This document shows, in pieces, positions 18,819 to 26,855 of a DNA stretch of 64,000 nucleotides. Position 1 is the first letter of the stretch; each line of letters begins with the position of its first letter. Origin of the DNA: Chloroflexota bacterium (GTDB lineage: Bacteria; Chloroflexota; Chloroflexia; Thermomicrobiales; JADLAZ01); NCBI GenBank assembly GCA_020849725.1, contig JADLAZ010000103.1, positions 1 through 64,000 of the forward strand. The letters run 5' to 3'. The notes under the pieces are model-generated. The model saw only the letters and a list, made by a program, of their open reading frames with translations, was not told the origin of the DNA and searched no databases. A program made the translations under genes and the position numbers.

Positions 18819-20903
18819 ATGACAGGCCAGACGATGCTTGACTGGGCAGTGCGGGCGCTGTCGTTGTTCAACACGATCGCGCTGCTGTGGTTGGGGCTGA
18901 CCGTGCTGCTGACGACCGAGCGCCGCCGCTGGGGCGCCTGGCTGGCCGGTGGGGGACTGCTGGCTGCTGGCCTGTTGGTCGCCGCACACGCGGTCCTGAT
19001 CGAGAGCGACCTGCTGGCGCTCGATCTGACCGCGACTCCCTGGTGGCGTCTGGCGTGGCTGGCGCTGGTCGTCGCGCCGGCGCTCTGGCTGGTGGTTATG
19101 GTCTGGTACAGCGGCCGGCTGGATGACGGCCGCCGGTGGCTGGCGCTGGCCGGGCTGGCGGCGGCCGGGCTGGCGGCTCTCGCCCTGGTGTTCGCCGGAG
19201 CGTCGGAATCGGGGCCAGAGTATCTGGCGCGTGGCGAATGGGTGGCGGTTGAACCGACACCCGGCGCGCTGATCGGGCCGGCCGTCGCCGTCGCCTACGG
19301 GACTGCCTGCATTGCTCTGGCGCTGCTGGCGCTGCGCCGGCCGGGCGACTCGGACCGTTTCATGGGCGACCTGGCACGGCGGCGCGCGCGCCCGTGGCTG
19401 GTGGCGACGTCGCTGGCGCTGCTGGCGCTGGTGCTGGTGGCCGGCCTGGTGGGCGCGTGGCTGCTGCGGGGCGGGCCGGCGCCGGTGGGGGTGCTGGTGG
19501 TGCTGGCGGCGCTCGACCTGGCGCTCCAGGGGCTGGTGGCTATCGCGGTCGTGCTGCTGGGGCAGGCGGTCGTTGCCTACGAGGTCTTCACCGGCCAGAC
19601 GTTGCCCCGGCGCGGCCTGCGCCGGCACTGGCAGGCAAGCCTGGTAGTAGCGGCGACTGCCGGCGTGGTCATCGGCGGCAGTCTGAGCCTGCCGGTCGCG
19701 CCGGTGGCGCGGCTGCTGCTGGTGACGGTGCTGCTGGCGCTGGCGCTGGCGCTGTTGAACTGGCGCGCCTACATCGAGCGCGAGCGGGCGACGACGCAGC
19801 TGCGCCCTTTTGTCGCCAGTCAGCGCCTGGTCGAGCACGCCCTCGAGCCGGATCTGACGGTGGCCGATCCGGCGCCGGGCATCGGTCCACTGAGCGCGCT
19901 GCGCGAGGACGTGCTCGGCGCGCGGCTCGTGGCGCTGGTGCCCCTCGGGCCGCTGGCGCCGCTGGTCGGGCCGCCGCTCGTCGACCCGCCGACGGCAACG
20001 CTGGACCTCGGCGGCCTGCCGGACCTGGCGGCGACCGTCACCGACCCGGCGGTGCTGTGCCGGCCGCTGCCGCCGGGCGTCGGCGAGCCAGCCCGCTGGG
20101 TCACGCCGCTGTGGGGTGAGCACGGCCTGGTCGGCCTGCTGCTGCTGGGTGACACGCGCGATGGCGCGCTGTACACGCGGGAGGCGATTGAGGTGGCTCG
20201 CGCCGCCGGCGAGCGTCTGCTCGACAGTCGGGCTGGCGCGGAGCTAGCGCGGCGGCTGGTGATGCTGCAGCGCCAGCGGCTGGCCGAAGGCCAGGTGATC
20301 GACCGCCAGACGCGCCGTGTGCTGCACGATGAGGTTCTGCCGCGCGTCCACGCCGCGCTGCTGGCGCTGGCCGAGCCGGCGACAACAGGACCGGGCGAAG
20401 CGAGCGCGCTGCTGGGCGAGGTCCATCGCGAGCTGGCCAACCTGCTGCGATCGCTGCCGCCGGCCACGACGCCGGACCTGGCGCGTCTCGGCCTGCTGGG
20501 CGCGCTGCGGCAGGTGATCGATGGCGAGCTGGCGCGCGCCTTCGACGATGTGGTCTGGCAGGTGACGCCGGCGGCCGAGGCGGGATTGGCCGGCCTGCCG
20601 GCGCTGACGGCCCAGGTGCTGTTCGGGGCGGCGCGCGAGGCGATGCGCAACGCCGCCCGGCACGGACGCGACGCGCCGGCGCGTCCGCTGCGCCTGACGT
20701 TGGCGGCGCACGCGACCGATCAGCTCGTACTGGCGGTGCAGGATGACGGCGCCGGGTTCGCCGCCGGTGGCAGGCCGCCGGCTGGCAGCGGCCAGGGGTT
20801 GGCACTGCATGAGACGATGATGACAATCGTTGGCGGAACCCTGGCCATTGAGCATCCGGCGGCGGGTGGTGCGCGGGTGACGCTGACGGTGCCGCAGGAT
20901 TGA
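18819..20903 (+). CDS. Membrane sensor histidine kinase (NarX/DesK-type core)
   Basis: The protein is 694 residues. About nine hydrophobic segments fill residues 8-320, then a GAF-like region (about 325-480), a HisKA_3-like dimerisation helix with phospho-acceptor His503 in RRVLHDEVLPRVHAAL, and a HATPase domain. The ATPase shows AREAMRNAARHG (Asn611), DDGAGF and GSGQGLALHE. Downstream of the regulator by 25 bases, it should phosphorylate it. The large multi-helix sensor suggests detection of a membrane or hydrophobic signal; the ligand is unknown. Confidence 0.88.
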   Translation: MTGQTMLDWAVRALSLFNTIALLWLGLTVLLTTERRRWGAWLAGGGLLAAGLLVAAHAVLIESDLLALDLTATPWWRLAWLALVVAPALWLVVMVWYSGRLDDGRRWLALAGLAAAGLAALALVFAGASESGPEYLARGEWVAVEPTPGALIGPAVAVAYGTACIALALLALRRPGDSDRFMGDLARRRARPWLVATSLALLALVLVAGLVGAWLLRGGPAPVGVLVVLAALDLALQGLVAIAVVLLGQAVVAYEVFTGQTLPRRGLRRHWQASLVVAATAGVVIGGSLSLPVAPVARLLLVTVLLALALALLNWRAYIERERATTQLRPFVASQRLVEHALEPDLTVADPAPGIGPLSALREDVLGARLVALVPLGPLAPLVGPPLVDPPTATLDLGGLPDLAATVTDPAVLCRPLPPGVGEPARWVTPLWGEHGLVGLLLLGDTRDGALYTREAIEVARAAGERLLDSRAGAELARRLVMLQRQRLAEGQVIDRQTRRVLHDEVLPRVHAALLALAEPATTGPGEASALLGEVHRELANLLRSLPPATTPDLARLGLLGALRQVIDGELARAFDDVVWQVTPAAEAGLAGLPALTAQVLFGAAREAMRNAARHGRDAPARPLRLTLAAHATDQLVLAVQDDGAGFAAGGRPPAGSGQGLALHETMMTIVGGTLAIEHPAAGGARVTLTVPQD

Positions 20904-20991
20904 TTGTGGTGAACCGGTCGGGAGTGAATGCCGTATCATGAGTGAGGGGGTGCGCCACCAGGCTGGTGGTCGCGTCGGGAGGACAGCCGTG

Positions 20992-21315
20992 ATGCGGGGC
21001 GGCGGTGGTGCTGGGGCCGGCGCCATGGGCGGTCAACTGATTGAGTTGCTGGGCGCGCTGGCCTCGTCGCGGCTGGACACGCTGCTCATGATCATTGTTG
21101 GCGTGGCGCTGATGGCGCTCATCATCCAGCAGATGCTGTCGGTCAAGCCAGCTCAGCCGCGCGCCGTGCGCCGCTCGACAACGTGCCTGCTGTGCAGCGG
21201 CCCGCTGGGCGACCAGGCGACCTACGTCGACCGGTACTTCCCGAACTGGATTGTTTGTAGCGCCTGTTACGCCGCACTGGCGCCGGCCCGCCGGCGCCAG
21301 TACCGGGCCGAGTAG
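20992..21315 (+). CDS. Small membrane-anchored zinc-ribbon protein
   Basis: The protein is 107 residues from ATG 20992. GGGAGG at 20977-20982 sits nine bases upstream; GTG 20989 and a farther ATG at 20938 are alternatives. A membrane helix (RLDTLLMIIVGVALMALIIQ) is followed by CLLC and CSAC pairs about 30 residues apart, expected to bind one zinc. No family is recognised. It is 88 bases after the kinase gene and convergent with the macrodomain gene. Confidence 0.6.
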   Translation: MRGGGGAGAGAMGGQLIELLGALASSRLDTLLMIIVGVALMALIIQQMLSVKPAQPRAVRRSTTCLLCSGPLGDQATYVDRYFPNWIVCSACYAALAPARRRQYRAE

Positions 21316-21331
21316 TGGCGCCGGCGCGGGT

Positions 21332-21892
21332 TCAGCCGGGGTGAGCGTACTGGCCGGAGACGTCCTTCAGCGCCGTCTCGAAGGCCAGCAGCGTGTCCGG
21401 GCTGAACAGCACGAACATGATCGACAGCGGCTCGCCGCCGGCACGCAGGTGGCGGACGGCCTCCTCGATGGCGATGTGCGCCGACGGCTCCAGCGGGTTG
21501 CCGTAGATGCCGGTGCCGAGCGATGGCAGTGCGATCCGCTTGGCGCCGACCTCGGCCGCGCGGGTGAATGCGGCAGCATAGGCCGCGCGCAGCAGGTCGG
21601 CCTCACCAGCCCGGCCACCGTGCCAGACCGGCGCTACAGCATGGATGATCCAGCGGGCATGCAGGTTGCCGGCGCCGGTGATGACGGCGCTGCCGGTCGG
21701 GCAGCCGTCGGGGTAGCGTTGCCGCGTCTCGGCCATGATCGTCGGGCCACCGGCGCTCTGGATGGCGCCATCGACCCCACCGCCACCGGCCAATTGCGCG
21801 TTGGCGGCGTTGACGATCGCGTCGGTCTCAGCGGCGGTGATGTCGCCGTCGACCAGCTCGATCAACCCACCGCCGACGGCCCACTCACGCAT
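21332..21892 (-). CDS. Macrodomain protein (O-acetyl-ADP-ribose deacetylase-like)
   Basis: The protein is 186 residues, essentially one macrodomain. The first ribose loop GDITAAETDAIVNAANAQLA, the glycine stretch GGGGVDGAI, and the second loop ALPSLGTGIYGNP are intact. The MacroD-type catalytic Asn and Asp are present in NAANAQLAGGGGVDGAI. Such enzymes remove ADP-ribose from proteins or hydrolyse O-acetyl-ADP-ribose. ATG 21892 is preceded by GAGGAG. No PARP-like or sirtuin gene is adjacent. Confidence 0.9.
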   Translation of the reverse strand: MREWAVGGGLIELVDGDITAAETDAIVNAANAQLAGGGGVDGAIQSAGGPTIMAETRQRYPDGCPTGSAVITGAGNLHARWIIHAVAPVWHGGRAGEADLLRAAYAAAFTRAAEVGAKRIALPSLGTGIYGNPLEPSAHIAIEEAVRHLRAGGEPLSIMFVLFSPDTLLAFETALKDVSGQYAHPG

Positions 21893-22006
21893 CAGTCTCC
21901 TCCTCTCGCACGGCTTGCCCGGCTCGCTCCCTGCCGCACGCTGCATCCTGACGACAATGGACTCCCGACGCAGACTGCTGTCTTTCGCGGCCGGCCAGTG
22001 TGGCGA

Positions 22007-22426
22007 TCACTCCTCATCGAAACCGCCGCCGTCACCCGCTGCCGGGAGATCGTCACCGGCGTCGACCTCGTCCATGACACGCTCCGGGTCTTCGCCGGCC
22101 TCGATGCGCGAGAGTGCCTGGTCGAACTCCGGCTCCAGCGGCTCGCCCATCTCGGCGCTCATGTGGCGTGCCCAGCGGGCTACGGCGCGGGGATCCTCGT
22201 CGTCCAGTCCGGCGAGCATACCGGTCGGATCCATATCGTCACCGTCACCTAGCTCGGCACCACCGTCGCCATCGCCACGACGCAGCACGCTCACGCGCGA
22301 CATCAGCCGCGTCAGATCGGCGCTGCCGCAGCGCGGGCACGTGGCCGCGCCGACCGCGCCGAAGCTGCGAAAGAAGATGCTGACCTTGCGCCGACAGCCG
22401 CCGCAGCGATACTCATAGATCGGCAT
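22007..22426 (-). CDS. FmdB-like zinc-ribbon protein with acidic tail
   Basis: The protein is 139 residues. The N-terminus is a putative-regulatory FmdB zinc ribbon: MPIYEYRCGGC (C8, C11) and CPRCG (C30, C33). The rest is an acidic, low-complexity tail rich in Asp, Glu and Gly, with a helical RAVARWARHMSAEMGE segment. Many genomes carry such proteins; a DNA or protein-binding role is assumed but unproven. The start follows a weak GGGG site. It is 45 bases downstream of the WecA-like gene. Confidence 0.75.
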   Translation of the reverse strand: MPIYEYRCGGCRRKVSIFFRSFGAVGAATCPRCGSADLTRLMSRVSVLRRGDGDGGAELGDGDDMDPTGMLAGLDDEDPRAVARWARHMSAEMGEPLEPEFDQALSRIEAGEDPERVMDEVDAGDDLPAAGDGGGFDEE

Positions 22427-22471
22427 TGGAACCCCAGGAATGGGTGATGAGTGACAGTAACAGACAAGCAA

Positions 22472-23557
22472 CTAGCAACGAGCAACTGACGGCTTGCGCC
22501 AGGCGAGGACCAGGAGCAGGAGGCCGAGCACGGCGGCGGCGACAATGAGCGCGATCAGCTTCGGCAGCGTGTCGTCGAGCAGCAGCGCCAGCGCGCCGAA
22601 GACGAGACACAGGCCATAGTACACGGCGACGACCTGCCGCTGCGAGAGGCCCAGCTCGTACAGCCGGTGGTGGAGGTGGCGTGTGTCGCGCTGCATTGGC
22701 GAGTGGCCACGCAGCAGGCGCGCGATGATGAGCCAGGCCACATCCAGGATCGGGATGGCCAGCGCCAGCAGCGTCGTCGCCAGCTTGGCGCCGCCGATGA
22801 TGGCGATGCCGCCGAGTGCGAAGCCGAGGAACATCGCGCCGCTGTCGCCCATGATGATCCGCGCCGGATGCCAGTTGAACGGCAGGAAGCCGGCGACGCA
22901 GCCGGCCAGCAGCAGTGGCAGCAGCGCGATCGTGAACTGGCGGAACTCGGCCGGCTGACCGTACGTGTGCAAAAACAGGACGCCGCAGGCGATTAGTGTG
23001 ACGCCGCCAGCCAGCCCGTCCAGCCCGTCGATCCAGTTGATCGTGTTCATCATGCCGGTCAGCCAGAAGACCGAGAACGGGATCGCCATCCAGAGCGGCA
23101 GCTCGATGGTGCCGAGCAGGGGCGCGCGGAAGTCGCTGATGATGATGCCATGACGCGGCCCCCACACGGCGGGCAGCGTCACCAGCAGCGCGGCGGCGGC
23201 CTGCCAGCCGAGCTTGACCGGCCAGCGCAGATCGGCGGCGTCGTCGGCGAGCATGATGACGAACACGATCGATGCGCCGATGGTCAGCAGCGCTAGCCGG
23301 CTGCTCTCCAACGGGTCGAATGTGCGATCGATGCCGAGGACGAAGGTCAGGCCGAGGCCGACCAGGAAGGCAAGATAGAGGGCGACACCGCCGACGCGAG
23401 GGAGCGGCCGCGTGGTGAGCGCATCCTTGCCGACTCGATCGACCAGCCCCAGCCGGGTGGCGATGCCTCCGACGACCGGCACGAGGCTGGCGCACACCGC
23501 CATCGGCACGGCAAAGGTGAGTGCCAGGATAAGCAGACGGGCGAGCTGGTCGCTCAC
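22472..23557 (-). CDS. Undecaprenyl-phosphate sugar-1-phosphate transferase (WecA/MraY family)
   Basis: The protein is 361 residues with about eleven membrane helices. The family loops are seen: a LADDAADLRWPVKLGWQ cytosolic loop, the catalytic NWIDGLDGLAGG (WecA-type), IIMGDSGAMFLGF, and the basic HLHHRLYELGLS loop. It starts glycan or wall polymer synthesis by moving a sugar-1-phosphate from UDP to undecaprenyl phosphate. NWIDGLDG and the HLHHRL loop favour WecA/TagO over MraY. GTG 23557 was chosen as the first start consistent with the first helix. Confidence 0.85.
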   Translation of the reverse strand: MSDQLARLLILALTFAVPMAVCASLVPVVGGIATRLGLVDRVGKDALTTRPLPRVGGVALYLAFLVGLGLTFVLGIDRTFDPLESSRLALLTIGASIVFVIMLADDAADLRWPVKLGWQAAAALLVTLPAVWGPRHGIIISDFRAPLLGTIELPLWMAIPFSVFWLTGMMNTINWIDGLDGLAGGVTLIACGVLFLHTYGQPAEFRQFTIALLPLLLAGCVAGFLPFNWHPARIIMGDSGAMFLGFALGGIAIIGGAKLATTLLALAIPILDVAWLIIARLLRGHSPMQRDTRHLHHRLYELGLSQRQVVAVYYGLCLVFGALALLLDDTLPKLIALIVAAAVLGLLLLVLAWRKPSVARC

Positions 23558-23655
23558 CCGCGACTCGCCGCGCCGGTCCGCACCCGCGCCCGCCTGGTGA
23601 CAAGGGCTGGCATGACGATGAACTCCTGCTCGACCGGCCCGCCGGTGCTGCGGGC

Positions 23656-23664
23656 AGTATAGCA
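23656..23664 (-). promoter_or_regulatory. Extended -10 promoter for the WecA-like gene
   Basis: On the minus strand TGCTATACT (23664 to 23656) is an extended -10 with a five-of-six hexamer. No -35 box is needed for this class. The predicted leader to GTG 23557 is about 90 bases. Confidence 0.45.
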
Positions 23665-23772
23665 GGCGTCCCGGGAAGCCAGGAGAACGAGGAGAACGAG
23701 GAGTGGCAAGGAGGGTCCAGTGAGCCAGTGGAACCGGCAGCCAGCTCTGGCCGACGTCGGCCAGTCCCCTCG

Positions 23773-23812
23773 CCTCCTGGCCTCTTGGCCTCCTGGTCAA
23801 TTGGTCGATTGG
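23773..23812. repeat. Array of five degenerate 8-bp repeats
   Basis: Consecutive octamers are CCTCCTGG, CCTCTTGG, CCTCCTGG, TCAATTGG and TCGATTGG. All end in TGG, and the first three differ at one base only. The array lies in non-coding sequence. Confidence 0.6.
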
Positions 23813-23960
23813 ACGTTGCGCGACCGGTGCAGCTCACCAATGATCGACAGGGATGCGACGAGCGTATCAAGGTGTTGGCCGAGGCACGCGGGGACCGGAC
23901 CGACCGGTCACGCATCTGGCCCGTCCCGCTCGTCAAACCCTAGAAATTGATCGATAAACG

Positions 23961-23985
23961 TGCTATCATGACGACATCGATAGCA
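23961..23985 (+). promoter_or_regulatory. Inverted repeat overlapping an extended -10, upstream of the split dikinase
   Basis: TGCTATC (23961-23967) and GATAGCA (23979-23985) are a perfect 7-bp inverted repeat with an 11-base spacer. The left arm is part of TGCTATCAT, an extended -10 promoter (TATCAT 23964-23969). A repressor bound here would block transcription of the dikinase genes from 24087. No regulator gene is adjacent. Confidence 0.45.
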
Positions 23986-24086
23986 AGGGCGCCTTGACGG
24001 AGGTGCTTTCGCGACGCGGTGGCAAGTGGGTCGGTGTGACGCCGGACGCACTGCCCCTGGCCGATGCATCGTGACTGGGGATAACC

Positions 24087-24965
24087 ATGGACGTATGGTG
24101 GCTGGGCGAGACGGCAGCCCACGATAGCCAGATCGTCGGCGGCAAGGCGGCTCGCCTGAGTCAACTGGCGGCACGGGAGACGGTGCCGGCCGGGTTCGTC
24201 ATTCCGGCGCTCGCGCTGGCGTCGGCACTCACGACGGACGTTGTCGGTCCCGCGGTGCCCACCGCCGCACTGGTGACCCAGGTGGCGGAGAGCTACGCGC
24301 GTCTGGCTGGCGCGAGCGGCGCGAGGCAGCCGCGGGTGGCAGTGCGATCGTCGGCACTGGACGAGGATGGGCACGACGCCTCGTTCGCGGGCCAGCATCA
24401 GACATTTCTCAACGTCGTCGGCGCCGACCAGATCAGCGCCGCCGTCGTCCACTGCTGGGAGTCGGGTCGATCGGCCGAGGCACTGGCCTACCGGCGCCGG
24501 CAGGGACTCGGTGACGAGGCGGTGCGGCTGGCCGTGCTGGTGCAACTGATGGCGCCGGCCGATGTGTCAGCAGTCGTCTTCAGTGCCAACCCCATTAGCG
24601 GCCGGCGCGACGAGATCATCGTCACCGCCAGTTGGGGGTTGGGCGAGAGCATCGTCGGCGGGACAGTGACGCCGGACACCTTCACCGTAGGCAAGCAAGG
24701 GATGGTGCTGCGCGAGTCGCGCATTGCCGACAAGGCGCGCATGACCGTCGCTGGCGCCAGCGGAACGCGCGAGGTGGACGTGCCGCGCTTCCTGCGCGGC
24801 CAGCCGTCGTTGACCGCGGATCAGGCGATCGATATGGCGGCGCTGGCGATGCGGCTGGAAGCCGCGATGGGCTGGCCAGTCGACGTGGAGTGCGCCTACG
24901 CCGGCGGGCAACTCTTCCTGTTGCAGTGCCGGCCGATCACCACGCTGGCCAGCTTCGTCTGGTAA
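24087..24965 (+). CDS. PEP synthase/PPDK-type ATP-binding subunit (split dikinase, part 1)
   Basis: The protein is 292 residues, only the N-terminal ATP-grasp domain (PPDK_N) of a dikinase. Visible are GGKAARLSQLA, the phosphate-loop AVRSSALDEDGHDASFAGQH, VVFSANPISGRRDEI, ASWGLGESIVGGTVTPD and the closing LLQCRPITT. The swivelling phosphohistidine domain is on the next gene, 65 bases downstream. The division equals that of rifampicin phosphotransferase (ATP domain first) and of the two-subunit phenylphosphate synthase of Thauera. It should transfer a phosphate of ATP to the partner's His; the acceptor is unknown. Confidence 0.85.
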   Translation: MDVWWLGETAAHDSQIVGGKAARLSQLAARETVPAGFVIPALALASALTTDVVGPAVPTAALVTQVAESYARLAGASGARQPRVAVRSSALDEDGHDASFAGQHQTFLNVVGADQISAAVVHCWESGRSAEALAYRRRQGLGDEAVRLAVLVQLMAPADVSAVVFSANPISGRRDEIIVTASWGLGESIVGGTVTPDTFTVGKQGMVLRESRIADKARMTVAGASGTREVDVPRFLRGQPSLTADQAIDMAALAMRLEAAMGWPVDVECAYAGGQLFLLQCRPITTLASFVW

Positions 24966-25030
24966 GCGACGATACACGGACGGGCGGCCACGCGGCGCCT
25001 GAGGACGATATCAGCTTGCGGGAGGGACTA

Positions 25031-26719
25031 ATGACCGTCGAGATGGCCGCGCCACAGCCGATTCCGCTACCACCCGACTTCCCCGTCTCCTGGGTGACGC
25101 CGGAGGAGGTCACGTATTTCTGGGTCAACGAGCGCATGCACTTCCCCGGCCAGTTGTTCCCGATCGACGGCCTGATGCTCTCGATCGTCGAGGGCGGCTT
25201 CAATGCCAATGCGACGCACGTCGGCTTGCCGATCCGGTTCCGTCTGCGCCGCATCAATACCTTTGGGTATCAGGCCGTTGTGCCGGTGCCGCTCACGCCA
25301 GCGGAGATGGAGGCACTGGGGCCGCGTCTGCAAGCGACGTTGCAGGGACTGATTCAGTCGATGCCAGCACGATGGGCGACCGACCTCGCCGAGATCAAGC
25401 AGCACCTGGCCGCGCTGGCTGCCGTGGACTACGCTGCACTGACGCCGGCCCAACTCGTCGACAGCCTCGATGACGTGCTGGAGCGGACCCGTCGACTGTG
25501 GCGCATTCACTTTCAAACGGTCGTGCCAATGTTGTTGTCGATGGGCTTATTTGACGATATATATCAAGACTTGTTCGGCAAGGATACATTCGCGGCATTC
25601 CAGTTGCTCCAGGGTCAGGTCAACAAGAGTGTCGAGGGCGACCAGGCGCTGTGGCGGCTAAGCCGCCGGGCGCTGACTCAGCCAGTGGTGCGGCGCGTCC
25701 TCGAGGAGCGGTCGGCCGGCGAGGTCGTGGCGGCGCTGAGCGAATCAGCCGAAGGGCGGGCCTTCCTAACTGAGTTCCAGGCTTATCTGGCCGAGTACGG
25801 CGAGCGTGGACCGGACTTCCTGAACCTGGCGCGGCCGGCCTGGATCGAAGACCCGACGACACCGATCAAGATGCTCAAGGACATGGTTGGGCAGCCAGAT
25901 CGCGACCTGCTGGCCGAGCATGCCGCGCTAGCCGCTGGGCGCGATGAGGCGATCGCCACGGCGCGCCAGCGACTGGCCGGCTACCCCGCGCCAGTGGTCG
26001 GCCAGTTCGAGGGGATGCTGGCGGCGGCTCAGCAGGCGGCGCTCATTCAAGAAGATCATAACTACTGGATCGACCAGCGTGGGCTGCATCAGCTCCATCG
26101 GGCGATCGTCGCCACCGGCGAGCGGCTCGCTGCTGCCGGCGCGATCGAGACGCCAGCCGATGTCTGCTACTTGACGTGGGAGCAGATGCGCGCGGCGGTG
26201 GGCGCGCTGCCGAACGGCGACCAGCGGGCGCACGTCCAGGCGAACCGTGCCGAGATGGACAGTTTCGCGGCCGTTGCGCCGCCGCCGGTGTTCGGCACAC
26301 CGGCGCCACCGGACCCACACGCCGATGAGTCGCCGATGGCGCGGACCATGACCAAGTTCTTTGGCGGACCGCCGCGACCGCCTACGGAGCCGGGCCTGTT
26401 GCGCGGCAATGCCGGTTCTCGGGGGGTTGTGACGGGCCGGGCGCGAGTCGTGCGGTCGTTGACCGAAGCCGGCGCGCTCGAGCGCGGCGAGGTGCTGGTG
26501 TGTGAGACTACCGCGCCGCCGTGGACGCCGCTCTTTGCCACGGCCGCGGCGGTGGTGACGGATACCGGCGGTATCCTGAGCCACTGCGCCATTGTCGCCC
26601 GGGAGTATCAGATCCCGGCCGTCGTCGGTGTCGGCATGGCCACGGCAGTGCTGCGCACCGGCCAACTCGTCGAAGTTGATGGCACAGCCGGCACGGTGCG
26701 GGTGGTGGCGCCGGCATAG
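25031..26719 (+). CDS. Dikinase middle plus phosphohistidine domain (split dikinase, part 2)
   Basis: The protein is 562 residues. ATG 25031 follows GGAGGG. Residues about 1-460 are a helical substrate-binding region like the middle of rifampicin phosphotransferase or PEP-synthase-like proteins. Residues about 475-560 are the mobile PEP-utiliser domain: CETTAPPWTPLF, then TDTGGILSHCAIVAREYQIP with catalytic His518. The C-terminal PEP-binding barrel of PEP synthase is missing, so the acceptor is bound by the middle region. Candidates are a rifamycin-like drug, a phenol, or another hydroxylated compound. The MFS exporter that follows favours, but does not prove, a detoxification role. Confidence 0.82.
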   Translation: MTVEMAAPQPIPLPPDFPVSWVTPEEVTYFWVNERMHFPGQLFPIDGLMLSIVEGGFNANATHVGLPIRFRLRRINTFGYQAVVPVPLTPAEMEALGPRLQATLQGLIQSMPARWATDLAEIKQHLAALAAVDYAALTPAQLVDSLDDVLERTRRLWRIHFQTVVPMLLSMGLFDDIYQDLFGKDTFAAFQLLQGQVNKSVEGDQALWRLSRRALTQPVVRRVLEERSAGEVVAALSESAEGRAFLTEFQAYLAEYGERGPDFLNLARPAWIEDPTTPIKMLKDMVGQPDRDLLAEHAALAAGRDEAIATARQRLAGYPAPVVGQFEGMLAAAQQAALIQEDHNYWIDQRGLHQLHRAIVATGERLAAAGAIETPADVCYLTWEQMRAAVGALPNGDQRAHVQANRAEMDSFAAVAPPPVFGTPAPPDPHADESPMARTMTKFFGGPPRPPTEPGLLRGNAGSRGVVTGRARVVRSLTEAGALERGEVLVCETTAPPWTPLFATAAAVVTDTGGILSHCAIVAREYQIPAVVGVGMATAVLRTGQLVEVDGTAGTVRVVAPA

Positions 26720-26855
26720 GGACCGACAACTGAGGTATGCGCCTCCGCCCCAGCGGAGCCTGCTGCCGTTCGCCGGGTCGTGCGTGGCGCGGCGGGCGGC
26801 GATGGGGCTGGGGGCGTCTGCTCGGGCGGCACGGCACACTGGTGGGAGCCTCATC

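Larger units (their letters stand above)
23558..24086. other. Large intergenic region between divergent units
   Basis: It holds the extended -10 of the WecA-like gene, purine-rich low-complexity sequence (23680-23720), an array of five octamers (23773-23812) and an inverted repeat over a possible promoter (23961-23985). No gene is recognised. Confidence 0.6.

Noticed and set aside
18729..20123. A 464-codon minus-strand frame within the histidine kinase gene
   Set aside because: Gln/Arg-rich shadow of the membrane part of the kinase, without a start signal.
24087..26719. Naming the split dikinase as PEP synthase or as rifampicin phosphotransferase
   Set aside because: The PEP-binding C-terminal barrel is absent, and drug binding cannot be read from sequence; only the domain plan is supported.
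26743..26758. Hairpin CTCCGC/GCGGAG between the dikinase and the MFS gene as a terminator
   Set aside because: The stem is only six base pairs and lacks a U tract; it does not separate the genes convincingly.
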